Shown piece by piece: positions 12,391 to 21,675 of a stretch of 64,000 nucleotides of DNA. Every line of letters starts with the position of its first letter. Positions within the stretch are counted from its first letter, which is position 1. Source of the DNA: Spinacia oleracea (lineage: Eukaryota > Streptophyta > Magnoliopsida > Caryophyllales > Amaranthaceae). The notes beneath the pieces are model-generated. The model saw only the letters and a list, made by a program, of their open reading frames with translations, did no database searches and was not told where the DNA came from. The position numbers and the translations under genes are program-made. The DNA lies in the NCBI RefSeq assembly GCF_020520425.1, contig NC_079488.1, positions 86,967,285-87,031,284 of the forward strand, read 5' to 3'.

Positions 12391-15100
12391 ATCATTATAG
12401 GTCATATTTTGACTGTTATAGTCGTTTTTGCTTCCAACTGTAACCCGTGAACTTAGATTGGTATTCTAAAACCTTTAAATGTTTAATATACTTAGTATTA
12501 GGTTACTTAGACTCATTCTCATCTACGTTGGTCAAGTTATGCGCGTTTAAGGCTTTATTGATCAATAAAGGTCATATTTTGACTGTTATAGTCGTTTTTG
12601 CTTCCAACCCTAACCTGTGGACTTAGATTGGTATTCTAAACCCTTTAAATGTTTAATATACTTATTATTAGGTTACGTAGACTCATTCTCATCTACTTTG
12701 GTCAAGTTATGCGCGTTTAAGGCTTTAATGATCATTATAGGTTATATTTTGACTGTTATAGTCGTTTTTGCTCCCAACTCTAACCCGTGAACTTAGATTG
12801 GTATTCTAAACCCTTTAAATGTTTAATATACTTAGTATTAGGTTACTTAGACTCATTCCCATCTACTTTGGTCAAGTTATGCTCGTTTAAGGCTTTATTG
12901 ATCAATAAAGGTCATATTTTGACTGTTATAGTCGGTTTTGCTCCCAACTCTAACCCGTGAACTTAGATTAGTATTCTAAACCCTTTAAATGTTTAATATA
13001 CTTATGATTAGGTTACTTAGACTCATTCTTATCTACTTTGGTCAAGTTATGCGCGTTTAAGGCTTTAATGATCATTATAGGTCATATTTTGACTGTTATA
13101 GTCGTTTTTGCTCCCAACTCTAACCCGTGAACTTAGATTGGTATTCTAAACCCTTTCAATGTTTAATATACTTATTATTAGGTTACTTAGACTCATTCTC
13201 ATCTACTTTGGTAAAGTTATGCGCGTTTAAGGCTTTAATGATCATTATAGGTCATATTTTGACTGTTATAGTCGTTTTTGCTTCCAACTCTAACCCGTGA
13301 ACTTAGATTGGTATTCTAAAACCTTTAAATGTTTAATATACTTAGTATTTGGTTACTTAGACTCATTCTCATCTACGTTGGTCAAGTTATGCGCGTTTAA
13401 GGCTTTATTGATCAATAAAGGTCATATTTTGACTGTTATAGTCGTTTTTGCTTCCAACCCTAACCTGTGGACTTAGATTGGTATTCTAAACCCTTTAAAT
13501 GTTTAATATACTTATTATTAGGTTACGTAGACTCATTCTCATCTACTTTGGTCAAGTTATGCGCGTTTAAGGCTTTAATGATCATTATAGGTTATATTTT
13601 GACTGTTATAGTCGTTTTTGCTCCCAACTCTAACCCGTGAACTTAGATTGGTATTCTAAACCCTTTAAATGTTTAATATACTTAGTATTAGGTTACTTAG
13701 ACTCATTCCCATCTACTTTGGTCAAGTTATGCTCGTTTAAGGCTTTATTGATCAATAAAGGTCATATTTTGACTGTTATAGTCGGTTTTGCTCCCAACTC
13801 TAACCCGTGAACTTAGATTGGTATTCTAAACCCTTTAAATGTTTAATATACTTATGATTAGGTTACTTAGACTCATTCTTATCTACTTTGGTCAAGTTAT
13901 GCGCGTTTAAGGCTTTAATGATCATTATAGGTCATATTTTGACTGTTATAGTCGTTTTTGCTCCCAACTCTAACCCGTGAACTTAGATTGGTATTCTAAA
14001 CCCTTTAAATGTTTAATATACTTAGTATTAGGTTACTTAGACTCATTCCCATATACTTTGGTCAAGTTATGCTCGTTTAAGGCTTTATTGATCAATAAAG
14101 GTCATATTTTGACTGTTATAGTCGTTTTTGCTCCCAACTCTAACCCGTGAACTTAGATTGGTATTCTAAACCCTTTCAATGTTTAATATACTTATTATTA
14201 GGTTACTTAGACTCATTCTCATCTACTTTGGTAAAGTTATGCGCGTTTAAGGCTTTAATGATCATTATAGGTCATATTTTGACTGTTATAGTCGTTTTTG
14301 CTTCCAACTCTAACCCGTGAACTTAGATTGGTATTCTAAAACCTTTAAATGTTTAATATACTTAGTATTAGGTTACTTAGACTCATTCTCATCTACGTTG
14401 GTCAAGTTATGCGCGTTTAAGGCTTTATTGATCAATAAAGGTCATATTTTGACTGTTATAGTCGTTTTTGCTTCCTACCCTAACCTGTGGACTTAGATTG
14501 GTATTCTAAACCCTTTAAATGTTTAATATACTTATTATTAGGTTACGTAGACTCATTCTCATCTACTTTGGTCAAGTTATGCGCGTTTAAGGCTTTAATG
14601 ATCATTATAGGTTATATTTTGACTGTTATAGTCGTTTTTGCTCCCAACTCTAACCCGTGAACTTAGATTGGTATTCTAAACCCTTTAAATGTTTAATATA
14701 CTTAGTATTAGGTTACTTAGACTCATTCCCATCTACTTTGGTCAAGTTATGCTCGTTTAAGGCTTTATTGATCAATAAAGGTCATATTTTGACTGTTATA
14801 GTCGGTTTTGCTCCCAACTCTAACCCGTGAACTTAGATTGGTATTCTAAACCCTTTAAATGTTTAATATACTTATGATTAGGTTACTTAGACTCATTCTT
14901 ATCTACTTTGGTCAAGTTATGCGCGTTTAAGGCTTTAATGATCATTATAGGTCATATTTTGACTGTTATAGTCGTTTTTGCTCCCAACTCTAACCCGTGA
15001 ACTTAGATTGGTATTCTAAACCCTTTAAATGTTTAATATACTTAGTATTAGGTTACTTAGACTCATTCCCATATACTTTGGTCAAGTTATGCGCGTTTAA
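12300..15100. repeat. 5- and 6-monomer (850 and 1,020 bp) duplications within the array
   Basis: GTCGGTTTTG occurs at 12931, 13781 and 14801; CCCTTTCAAT recurs near 12301, 13151 and 14171. Spacings are 850 bp (5 units) then 1,020 bp (6 units), showing successive local amplifications in the AIR9-proximal part of the array. Confidence 0.8.
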
Positions 15101-15537
15101 GGCTTTAATGATCATTATAGGTCATATTTTGACTGTTATAGTCGTTTTTGCTCCCAACTCTAACCCGTGAACTTAGATTGGTATTCTAAACCCTTTAAAT
15201 TTTTAATATACTTAGTATTAGGTTACTTAGACTCATTCTCATCTACGTTGGTCAAGTTATGCGCGTTTAAGGCTTTATTGATCAATAAAGGTCATATTTT
15301 GACTGTTATAGTCGTTTTTGCTCCCAACTCTAACCCGTGGACTTAGATTGGTATTCTAAACCCTTTAAATGTTTAACATACTTATTATTAGGTTACGTAG
15401 ACTCATTCTCATCTACTTTGGTCAAGTTATGCGCGTTTAAGGCTTTATTGATCAATAAAGGTCATATTTTGACTGCTATAGTCGTTTTTGCTCCCAACTC
15501 TAACTCGTGAACTTAAATTGGTATTCTAAACCCTTTG

Positions 15538-15761
15538 GCCTTGGATGATTAATTGGATTTAGTTAGGAATGAAGAAATGGAGATGAGAAAAGTCACCCCT
15601 GCTCAAAATAACAAAAGATAACTACGGGTTTCTCATTTCCCTTTGTATGGATCCATTAGTTAGGTTCTCAGAGGACCAAACTTCATACAATCATCTAGGA
15701 TTCTAGACGGAACTGAATTCCAGAAATAAATTAAACTATATAACAAGGATAACACCCTTAC
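15538..15761. other. Spacer between array and Ulp1 exon
   Basis: Non-coding sequence inside the CACTA element, probably intron of the Ulp1 remnant. No other feature seen. Confidence 0.4.
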
Positions 15762-15860
15762 CTTCTCTAAATCTGAAACATCATTGTCGCAGGAGACTAA
15801 ATCAAACATGTACCTCATTACGTAAAATCCACACTCAAGGCCTCCCTTTTGTTGAGCGCA
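15762..15860 (-). pseudogene. Ulp1/C48 cysteine protease remnant, catalytic-Cys exon
   Basis: A clean 99-bp minus-strand exon (acceptor CTCTAG before 15860, donor GTAAGG after 15762) encodes 33 residues including CAQQKGGLECGFYVMRYM. This matches the catalytic-cysteine region of SUMO/Ulp1-type C48 proteases found in plant CACTA and Mutator-like transposons (family pattern P.Q.....CG.YVM.YM). The Cys of ECGF would be the nucleophile. The His and Asp parts of the catalytic centre were not found intact. A possible upstream exon lies at 16394-16470, and a possible terminal exon at 5248-5331 beyond the tandem array. Probably a non-functional transposon ORF. Confidence 0.7.
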
Positions 15861-16393
15861 CTAGAGACAAGGGTAAGATTTAGATTAAGTAAAAACGGAA
15901 TCCATACAAATTATAAATATCAAATCATTTTTACGTGGGAATTTACCTCCACATATTTCCATAAAGGCTCTTTCCTGTTGACACGGTTGCCACACATCTT
16001 ATACCTTGTAAAAAAACTAGAAATTCCCAATTAATCTTAAGTTATAGTGCTTGGTTATATCCTTAAAAGCATACTTGATAAAAACATAATTACATAACGA
16101 AAAAACTAAACATACTTACTGTCTCACTATTGTCTTCATCTTCACTTTTCGACCTAAACTCAAGTGAACTGAATCGAAGTGATAGATGGTGCAATTTTTA
16201 ACAGTCGCTGGATCCAATAACAATTCCATTACCATTTTAATAATATAAGTAAAGAATATGAGCAACGCAGCAGACGCAACAACTTAGAACAAGGGTATAA
16301 AGAACAAGGGTTTTGAATTGTTTGGAGATAACAGTGTGCTAGTTCAGGACTCATACCTTACAAAAAACCAAAACTAAAACCAAAACCAAAACC
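15861..16393. other. Spacer inside the CACTA element
   Basis: AT-rich DNA between two putative Ulp1 exons; likely intron. A simple CCAAAA repeat lies at 16367-16394. Confidence 0.35.
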
Positions 16394-16470
16394 AAATGTC
16401 TTCAGGTAAGAAAGGAAGTGTTTTAATTCTTTGACTGGTACTGTTGAGCTACCCAAGTCAAGACTATGCA
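16394..16470 (-). pseudogene. Possible upstream Ulp1 exon fragment
   Basis: The minus strand after a TTGCATAG acceptor reads LDLGSSTVPVKELKHFLSYL. This resembles the segment of transposon Ulp1 proteases that follows the catalytic His strand (..LDS....ELK.F....). It is short and weakly diagnostic, but strand, order and spacing relative to the Cys exon at 15762 agree. Confidence 0.3.
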
Positions 16471-17336
16471 AGAAAAGAACATTATAAGATCAACATTACA
16501 AGAACATGTTCAAACATACTCCTGGAAATGCCCTGCTTCTGGTAAACTATGCCAGATTTTTAGAGGAGGTAGCAACACTGAAAATGAACATTTTATATGG
16601 TTACAATTTTCTGGTTTAATATTTTTGTGTTAGGTTAGACTGGTGATTTGGCTAAACCAGAAGAGTATTGCGAACGAGTTTAGCAGCAGCAGCAGGTAAT
16701 CCTAATGACAGGTAATCCAAACTTAGCAGCAACAACAACTTAGCATAACAACAGCAGCATAATAACAAGAAAATCAGAAGCAATAATACAACATACATCA
16801 GATAGCAGCAGCAGCATAACGATCAGACAACATCTACTTGAGTCATTTGGTGCAAATATAAACCTTAAAGTCGAGGAGATGAGTAAGGAACACATTTTCA
16901 ACAAAACTAAGTAAGATGACTAATTGTATAAGTATAAAGCGGGTAAGTAGGTGACTAAGTAAGATGGCGCGAACTGTTGCATTGTTGGTGGTAGTGGTGG
17001 TAGGATGAGGTAATTTTCTATACAGTGTCATATAATGCCCATTTTTCGTACAGGGTCAATTTAATGTTCATTTCTTTGTAGCACAATTAGCGATATGAAC
17101 CTTTACATATGCTAAATGATGATTTTGGCACTATACCCCATATTTATAATATCAGCTGTAATATGGTAAGATTGAGAGGAGAACTGTCCAACCCCAACAG
17201 AAGCAACCTTGTAATATAAATAAAGAGTAACAATCACAGGACCAGACTATGATCATGTTTCTATCTTCTACAAATAGAGCTAAGTAACGCAAGCTGACTA
17301 GTGAGTAGACTGAAAATATGCGCTTTAGTAACTTAC
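16471..17336. other. Non-coding CACTA interior
   Basis: Contains CAG/CAA-rich low-complexity DNA (about 16680-16815). No intact exon was found. It separates the AIR9-like capture from the Ulp1 remnants. Confidence 0.4.
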
Positions 17337-18121
17337 CACATCATCCCCAGCTTTGGTCTTCACTTGTGGCAGAAATATGAAGCGAGAATCCTGGCATTCA
17401 GGGGTAGCTGCCGACTTCCGACCAGATAAACTTGAACTTTGGTTCCGTGATGCAGACACAGTACCCTTTCTGATACCACTACTTACAGATGAAGACCGAG
17501 CTAAAGGCGAAGAAAGCTTGTTGCTTTTCCACTTGAAATCGGAGGGGATTGAACTGAAGGCATGGAGCTCTTTGATACAAACTTTTCAGTAATGCTGCTT
17601 GATGTACTATCTACTGATGAAGAAGAATTAACCTTCCTTGTTGAGGAACCATTCTTATTAGCAGAATCATTCTTATTTAAACTCGAGCTTGTAGGCGTCT
17701 TCAAAGTTCTAGCCCCAGGTGAAACTGGCCCTAACCTTTTTGTGTCTCTGACACCCACAGTGCTTAAATTTTTACCACCATCAGGAAGCTTGGACGTTCC
17801 CAGATCTGGCATTGATCGCCTTAATGGCTGTGAAACAGAAGGACCAGTGGGTTTTTTCTCCGCCATACCAGGACCAGTCCGCTGTTTTTTTTACAGGAAT
17901 TGACTGTTTTTCACCCAACCCACCAATGCTAATCCTTCTTGCACTTACAGGAACCACATTTTGACTCTGTGGACTCATGCTTACGCCTGATTTAGCCACA
18001 GCTGTTTTCGAAGTTAAACCATTCCTTGCTTCTGCTCTCCTATTAGTAGACCCAACAGCTATTCTCGTTGCTTCCATGATTTTTTCACCGCCACCAGCGG
18101 AACCAACTTGTAAACTCCTAC
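17337..18121 (-). pseudogene. Captured 5' part of an AIR9-like microtubule-associated protein gene
   Basis: From ATG at 18077 the minus strand encodes a Ser/Lys/Arg-rich basic N-terminus (VPVSARRISIGGLGEKQS, RTLKTPTSSSLNKN) ending with DSRFIFLPQVKTKAGDDV at a GTAAGT donor (17336). The end matches the DSRLIMLPQVE.KA.DD segment that in AIR9 precedes the leucine-rich repeats; the basic Ser-rich region is the microtubule-binding part in that family. Two frameshifts break the frame: an extra A in the A8 run near 17888 and a lost base near 17515. Only the leader and first coding exon are present; the LRR and A9 domains are absent. The preceding 5' UTR intron (18122-18610) and leader were captured too. 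It lies wholly within the CACTA element. Identity is from family memory, not alignment. Confidence 0.68.
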
Positions 18122-18840
18122 AAAAATAAGTACAATTTTACTATTTTAGGAAGCACGGGGTATAATAGGGTTGCATACACCAAAACACAGTAATTAAGAA
18201 TGATTCCTCGGCATTGTCACACCCAATATGCTGCCAATTATGCAGTATTTTAACCAAAATAGAAAGAAACACGCAACTTCAAGTGGAACAAACAATTCAA
18301 CAACACACAAAAACCGCAATTTAGAACTTCAATTGAACAGTGAGGAAATAGAAGAAATAGATCTGGAAATGCTGGAATTTCTAGGATGCCATGAAAATGG
18401 TGTCAAAGAACATTCGAAATTATGCCAAATTCTGAGCCATTTTAATTAGGGTTTACAGTACAGCGGGAGAGAACAAAGGAGAGGAGCAAGAGAGAAATAA
18501 TTCGACAATTCAAACCCAATTAAAGTAATTTGAGAGACTAAAACTAGGAGAATAGAGTAATTGAACGAAAATACGGAAATGATGAGGAGGAGTCGGTGGC
18601 GCATAATTACCTTAAATACGAACGGCGGCGGTGGAGATCAGTTCGAAGGAAAGACAGTGACGGCGGCGGTGGGGCTTCACTTTCCCAGCGAAATTCGATG
18701 GTGAAGAAACTATGGAGGTCAGGGTCAGTCCCAGTAGTTTGAAGGAAGGAAGAAGAAGTTTTGTGAAAGGACGACAAGGAAAATAAACAAAAGAAAGAAT
18801 TATGTGCGCGGGGGAAATTATTGTTTTAGGTTTCCTTGTT
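18122..18840 (-). pseudogene. Captured 5' UTR, intron and possible promoter of the AIR9-like fragment
   Basis: On the minus strand a leader with GGTAATTATG donor near 18610 and a TTTTTGTAG acceptor at 18122 fit a 5' UTR intron just before the AIR9-like ATG. The GC-richer leader (about 18615-18730, CCGCCGCC-type runs) resembles a host 5' UTR. Sequence up to about 18840 could include promoter. Confidence 0.45.
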
Positions 18841-19033
18841 TGAGACAGCCAGCAACTTTGCGGCGTTAATCATTCAGACGCCGCAAAATAATGATTTTTG
18901 AGGCGTCAGCTTCCCAATAACACCGTCAAATAATATTCTTTCACGTAATTTTTCCATTTTGTCATTTAATCAGAGACGTTTTGTAATTAACGCAGCTAAG
19001 TCGTGGCAGCAAATCAATATTTTTCTACTAGTG
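18841..19033. repeat. CACTA right subterminal and terminal repeats
   Basis: Contains TTTGCGGCGTTAATC, GACGCCGCAAAA and TGAGGCGTCAGC, matching the motifs at the left end, then the inverted terminus ending TTTTCTACTAGTG. Confidence 0.7.
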
Positions 19034-19036
19034 AGT

Positions 19037-20061
19037 GAAGGAATTTATTGGGGAAAGAAGATGAAGAGTCGTGAAGGCCAAAATGAGAATGGCAGAGGAA
19101 TAAAATTTTACTTAAGGGCAAACCAGTCAATTAACAGCTCCTAAGAGAAATCAACATTTCTTCAAGTGTAGTGTAAGGGCGTGGTTGTCATTCCACAATT
19201 GTTAAGGAAATGCTAGCAGGATTTTCTTGATTTTTAAAGGGCTAGGAATGCACCATATATAATAATTCCGTAAAGAAATAAATCCATAGGTTGGTTCCAT
19301 CAGCACATGGTCTTCGACACAACTAGGCTTTATGAGTGTGTGTGACAGTTAGGCTTCTACAAAGCCTATACACCAAGTGTTTTGATGCTCATGACAAAAC
19401 ATTAATAACATTACATGAAAACTAATCCTAGATGTCCTTCTAAGATTGAAGAACTTCAACGAGTTTACATGAACACCATACAAAATATAAGTTCTTAAGA
19501 AATACTTCTTTCAGTCGTTCTTTTTTAGCTGACACGTTCATTTTATCACATTTGGCAATGCAATATTTTAAGCATTAATATCTTTAATTATCAATGAATA
19601 TATAAAAAAAAAAATATTGATATTATAAATCTATACAATGAGACGAATATAACAACATCTCATATGATATTTTTTTTCTTAAACATAAATTACAATTGAT
19701 AATCAAAGTAGATTATATGAATAACTACTTTAGGGCCCGTGCAACGCACGGCTACTACTAAAACAATTTATTATTTTAATAGTAACTAAAAGACTTGTGA
19801 TATTAGGAAAACGTGAGAGTAAAAAAGATATATGAAAAAGTATAAATTCAAAGTTTTGTAAAAAAAATATTCAAATGAACTAAATTTGGATATTACTATG
19901 CAAAGTTAAAAAGTATAGTCGTTTATTTGTACGTAGAACGATCTAACAACGTTAACCAAACCCGAATGACTCAAGACTAATTTTCGAAAAGACACGAGCA
20001 TAACCGAGTTAGTCAAATACAACATATTTTGAATTGAGTAAAATCTTGATAAATAAACTTA
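19037..20061. other. Intergenic AT-rich DNA right of the CACTA element
   Basis: No supported gene. The first 100 bp may be the displaced 5' part of the fragment at 4401-4685. A GC-rich hairpin CCCGTGCAACGCACGG at 19735-19750 resembles the hairpin near Helitron 3' ends, but the following CTACTACTA is not the usual CTRR terminus. Confidence 0.4.
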
Positions 20062-20323
20062 TTACCTCCGTTCCTTAATGTTCTTTACGTTTTGAAATAT
20101 GTGTCCAAAGTATGAAAACTTGTAGCGTGAATTCTCACTGTTATATACGGAGTACATCAAAATATTTCATGTAAGATCTTATTATATTGGTCTTGTTATG
20201 TATTTTTAAAATATCAAAATTTTATATTTTTTTCACATACGAAAATTGATATATAAGCGGTTAAATATTGCATTGGAGTTCGTGCAAATAGTAATCGTAA
20301 AGAACATTAAGGAACGGAGGTAG
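20062..20323. mobile_element. Stowaway-like MITE
   Basis: Inverted ends ACCTCCGTTCCTTAATGTTC and its reverse complement (near-perfect over about 25 bp), flanked by TA on both sides (20060-20061 and 20324-20325), as for Tc1/mariner-derived Stowaway MITEs. Confidence 0.75.
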
Positions 20324-20326
20324 TAT

Positions 20327-20415
20327 ATGTTAGTCTACTACCATGTATTATTATTTTAATTAACATTCTTACTTACCAGTTACCATGTATTATATTATTA
20401 ATAGTAGACTAACAT
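20327..20415. repeat. Small inverted-repeat element
   Basis: Perfect 14-bp inverted arms ATGTTAGTCTACTA (20327-20340) and TAGTAGACTAACAT (20402-20415) enclose about 60 bp of AT-rich DNA. It directly abuts the MITE at 20062-20323. Confidence 0.5.
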
Positions 20416-20710
20416 TAGAAGTTCATTTATCAATATTTTTCATATTTCTTATCAGATAAAAAAGTTATAATAATACATAAATAAAATTATATCATAAAGG
20501 AAAAAATAATATTGATTTAGCTTTCCTCCAATAATATATTATGCAGTACACATCTATGGTAATTAAAATATATTTTTGTCTTAGTTTCCTAAAAAGTGTA
20601 ATGTAATTTATTTATTTTAAAGTAAACAAATAAATAAAATATTTTGACGGGAAAAAATCGCACCAGTAAATGACACGTGTCATTCCTAGTGTCTCTTTTA
20701 GTATATAGTA

Positions 20711-21040
20711 CTCCCTCCGTCTCTTTTGTTTTTTACATTTGGTATTTTGCACGAGTTTTAACGACTAATTAATGTGCATTGAGATTCCTCTATTTTTATT
20801 TATAATGTTTTCACTCTTATCAAAATTCTGATATTGGGAAAATGAGAAAAAAATTTAATGTCCCAATGGAAAAGTGTGAGAGATTAAATGACCCAATGAA
20901 TTTAATTGGTTAAAATAATAATTGAACGCAAATTTAGATAAAATATTAAATCATTTATGTGATAATATAAAAGGAAATGTAAAGAACATTTTGAAACATC
21001 CAAACAGGAAAACGTAAAGAACAAAAAGAGACGGAGGGAG
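20711..21040. mobile_element. Stowaway MITE, 330 bp
   Basis: The ends CTCCCTCCGTCTCTTTTG and their reverse complement are flanked by TA (20709-20710 and 21041-21042). Classic Stowaway structure with no coding capacity. Confidence 0.85.
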
Positions 21041-21370
21041 TAATAGATAGATGTCAAAAGTCAAACTGTATCAACTTAAAAAAGAAGGGAAGAAATAACA
21101 AATTCAAATAACAATGGCATAGAAGAGCAAATTACCCCCCTGATTTTTTGAGGGTGTCACAAATGTGCACCTTTAAACTGGGAATCTTAATGTTCCATTA
21201 AACTATGCAGTTACAGAACGCATAACTACCTGAAAGTCATGACTACAAGATGTCATTGTAGTCAACATCCTTAAAAAGATTTCAATCGAGATGTTTTCTT
21301 CCTAGCTTAGCAGCCTAGAAATAAGTACAGAAATGGGCATACTGTGTAAAATTACCTAATTACAAGTTGA

Positions 21371-21630
21371 CAGCAATATCACTTGAGCATCCCGTTACAT
21401 TTCCTTCTACAAATATTCAATCTTTCTTTCTACACTTAGCTTCAACAGATGGAGATTTGCGTGAAGATGGCGCATAGTTAAGCCGACAACAAACATGTAA
21501 AGGTACTGAAGACTGTTTCAGCATCAGAACTTCCCTGCACTACTGAATTACCTAATATCTTAAACTTTCCTGCACTACTGAAGGATATTTCAGCATCAGA
21601 ACTTCTGTTGAACACCACCCTGGTACAGAC
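21371..21630 (-). pseudogene. Tandem duplicate of the PWWP gene 3' coding end
   Basis: This stretch repeats the final coding part of the adjacent PWWP gene (21631-21860) at an offset of roughly 230-260 bp. It has the same TTCAATCTTTCTTTCTAC stop-codon region, the GGAGATTTGCG block, the GGCGCATAGTTAAGCCGA block and the TGAACACCACCCTGG block, with scattered substitutions and rearranged copies of TTTCAGCATCAGAAC. It has no start and is separated from the gene by its stop codon, so it is probably an untranslated duplicate lying in the 3' UTR. Confidence 0.7.
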
Positions 21631-21675
21631 AGCGATATCACTTAAGCATCCAGCTGCATTTCCTTGTACAAATGT

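Larger units (their letters stand above)
5602..15537. repeat. 170-bp tandem repeat array, about 58 copies, A/B dimeric
   Basis: Starts of the motif AAAGGTCAT/ATAGGTCAT fall at 5602, 5772, 5941, 6111, 6281 and so on to 15457. The monomer is 170 bp and the array holds about 58 full copies plus a partial one. Adjacent monomers alternate between an ATTGATCAAT...AAAGG form and an AATGATCATT...ATAGG form, so the true period is a 340-bp dimer. Monomers differ at few positions; one (near 8074) has a 4-bp deletion. 170 is not a multiple of 3 and no long reading frame crosses units, so it is non-coding. It sits inside the CACTA element between two Ulp1-like exons. It is direct repeats without unique spacers. 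Confidence 0.95.
4686..19033 (-). mobile_element. CACTA (En/Spm, CMC) transposon, 14,348 bp, complete ends
   Basis: The left end is CACTAGTAGAAAAATATTG (from 4686) and the right end is its reverse complement (to 19033), an inverted repeat of at least 23 bp. Both are flanked by the trinucleotide AGT (4683-4685 and 19034-19036), the 3-bp target duplication typical of CACTA elements. Subterminal DNA at both ends is rich in GGCGT/GCGGCG motifs in both orientations (4709-4890 and 18858-18925), as expected for transposase-binding subterminal repeats. Inside are Ulp1 protease remnants, a 10-kb tandem array and an AIR9-like capture, all gene pieces on the minus strand. No TNP2-type transposase was recognised, so it was probably mobilised in trans. 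Well preserved ends suggest a fairly recent insertion. Confidence 0.88.

Noticed and set aside
5602-15537. The regular array at first resembles a CRISPR array.
   Set aside because: Units are contiguous 170-bp direct repeats with no unique spacers, in a plant genome context inside a CACTA transposon.
16985-17080. A Ulp1 His-box exon (frame with NEH followed by a stop, IDPVRKMG).
   Set aside because: Stops interrupt the stretch and the match to the HW...DP pattern is too short to list as a feature.
19733-19760. Helitron 3' end at the CCCGTGCAACGCACGG hairpin.
   Set aside because: The sequence after the hairpin lacks CTRR followed by T, so only the hairpin is supported.
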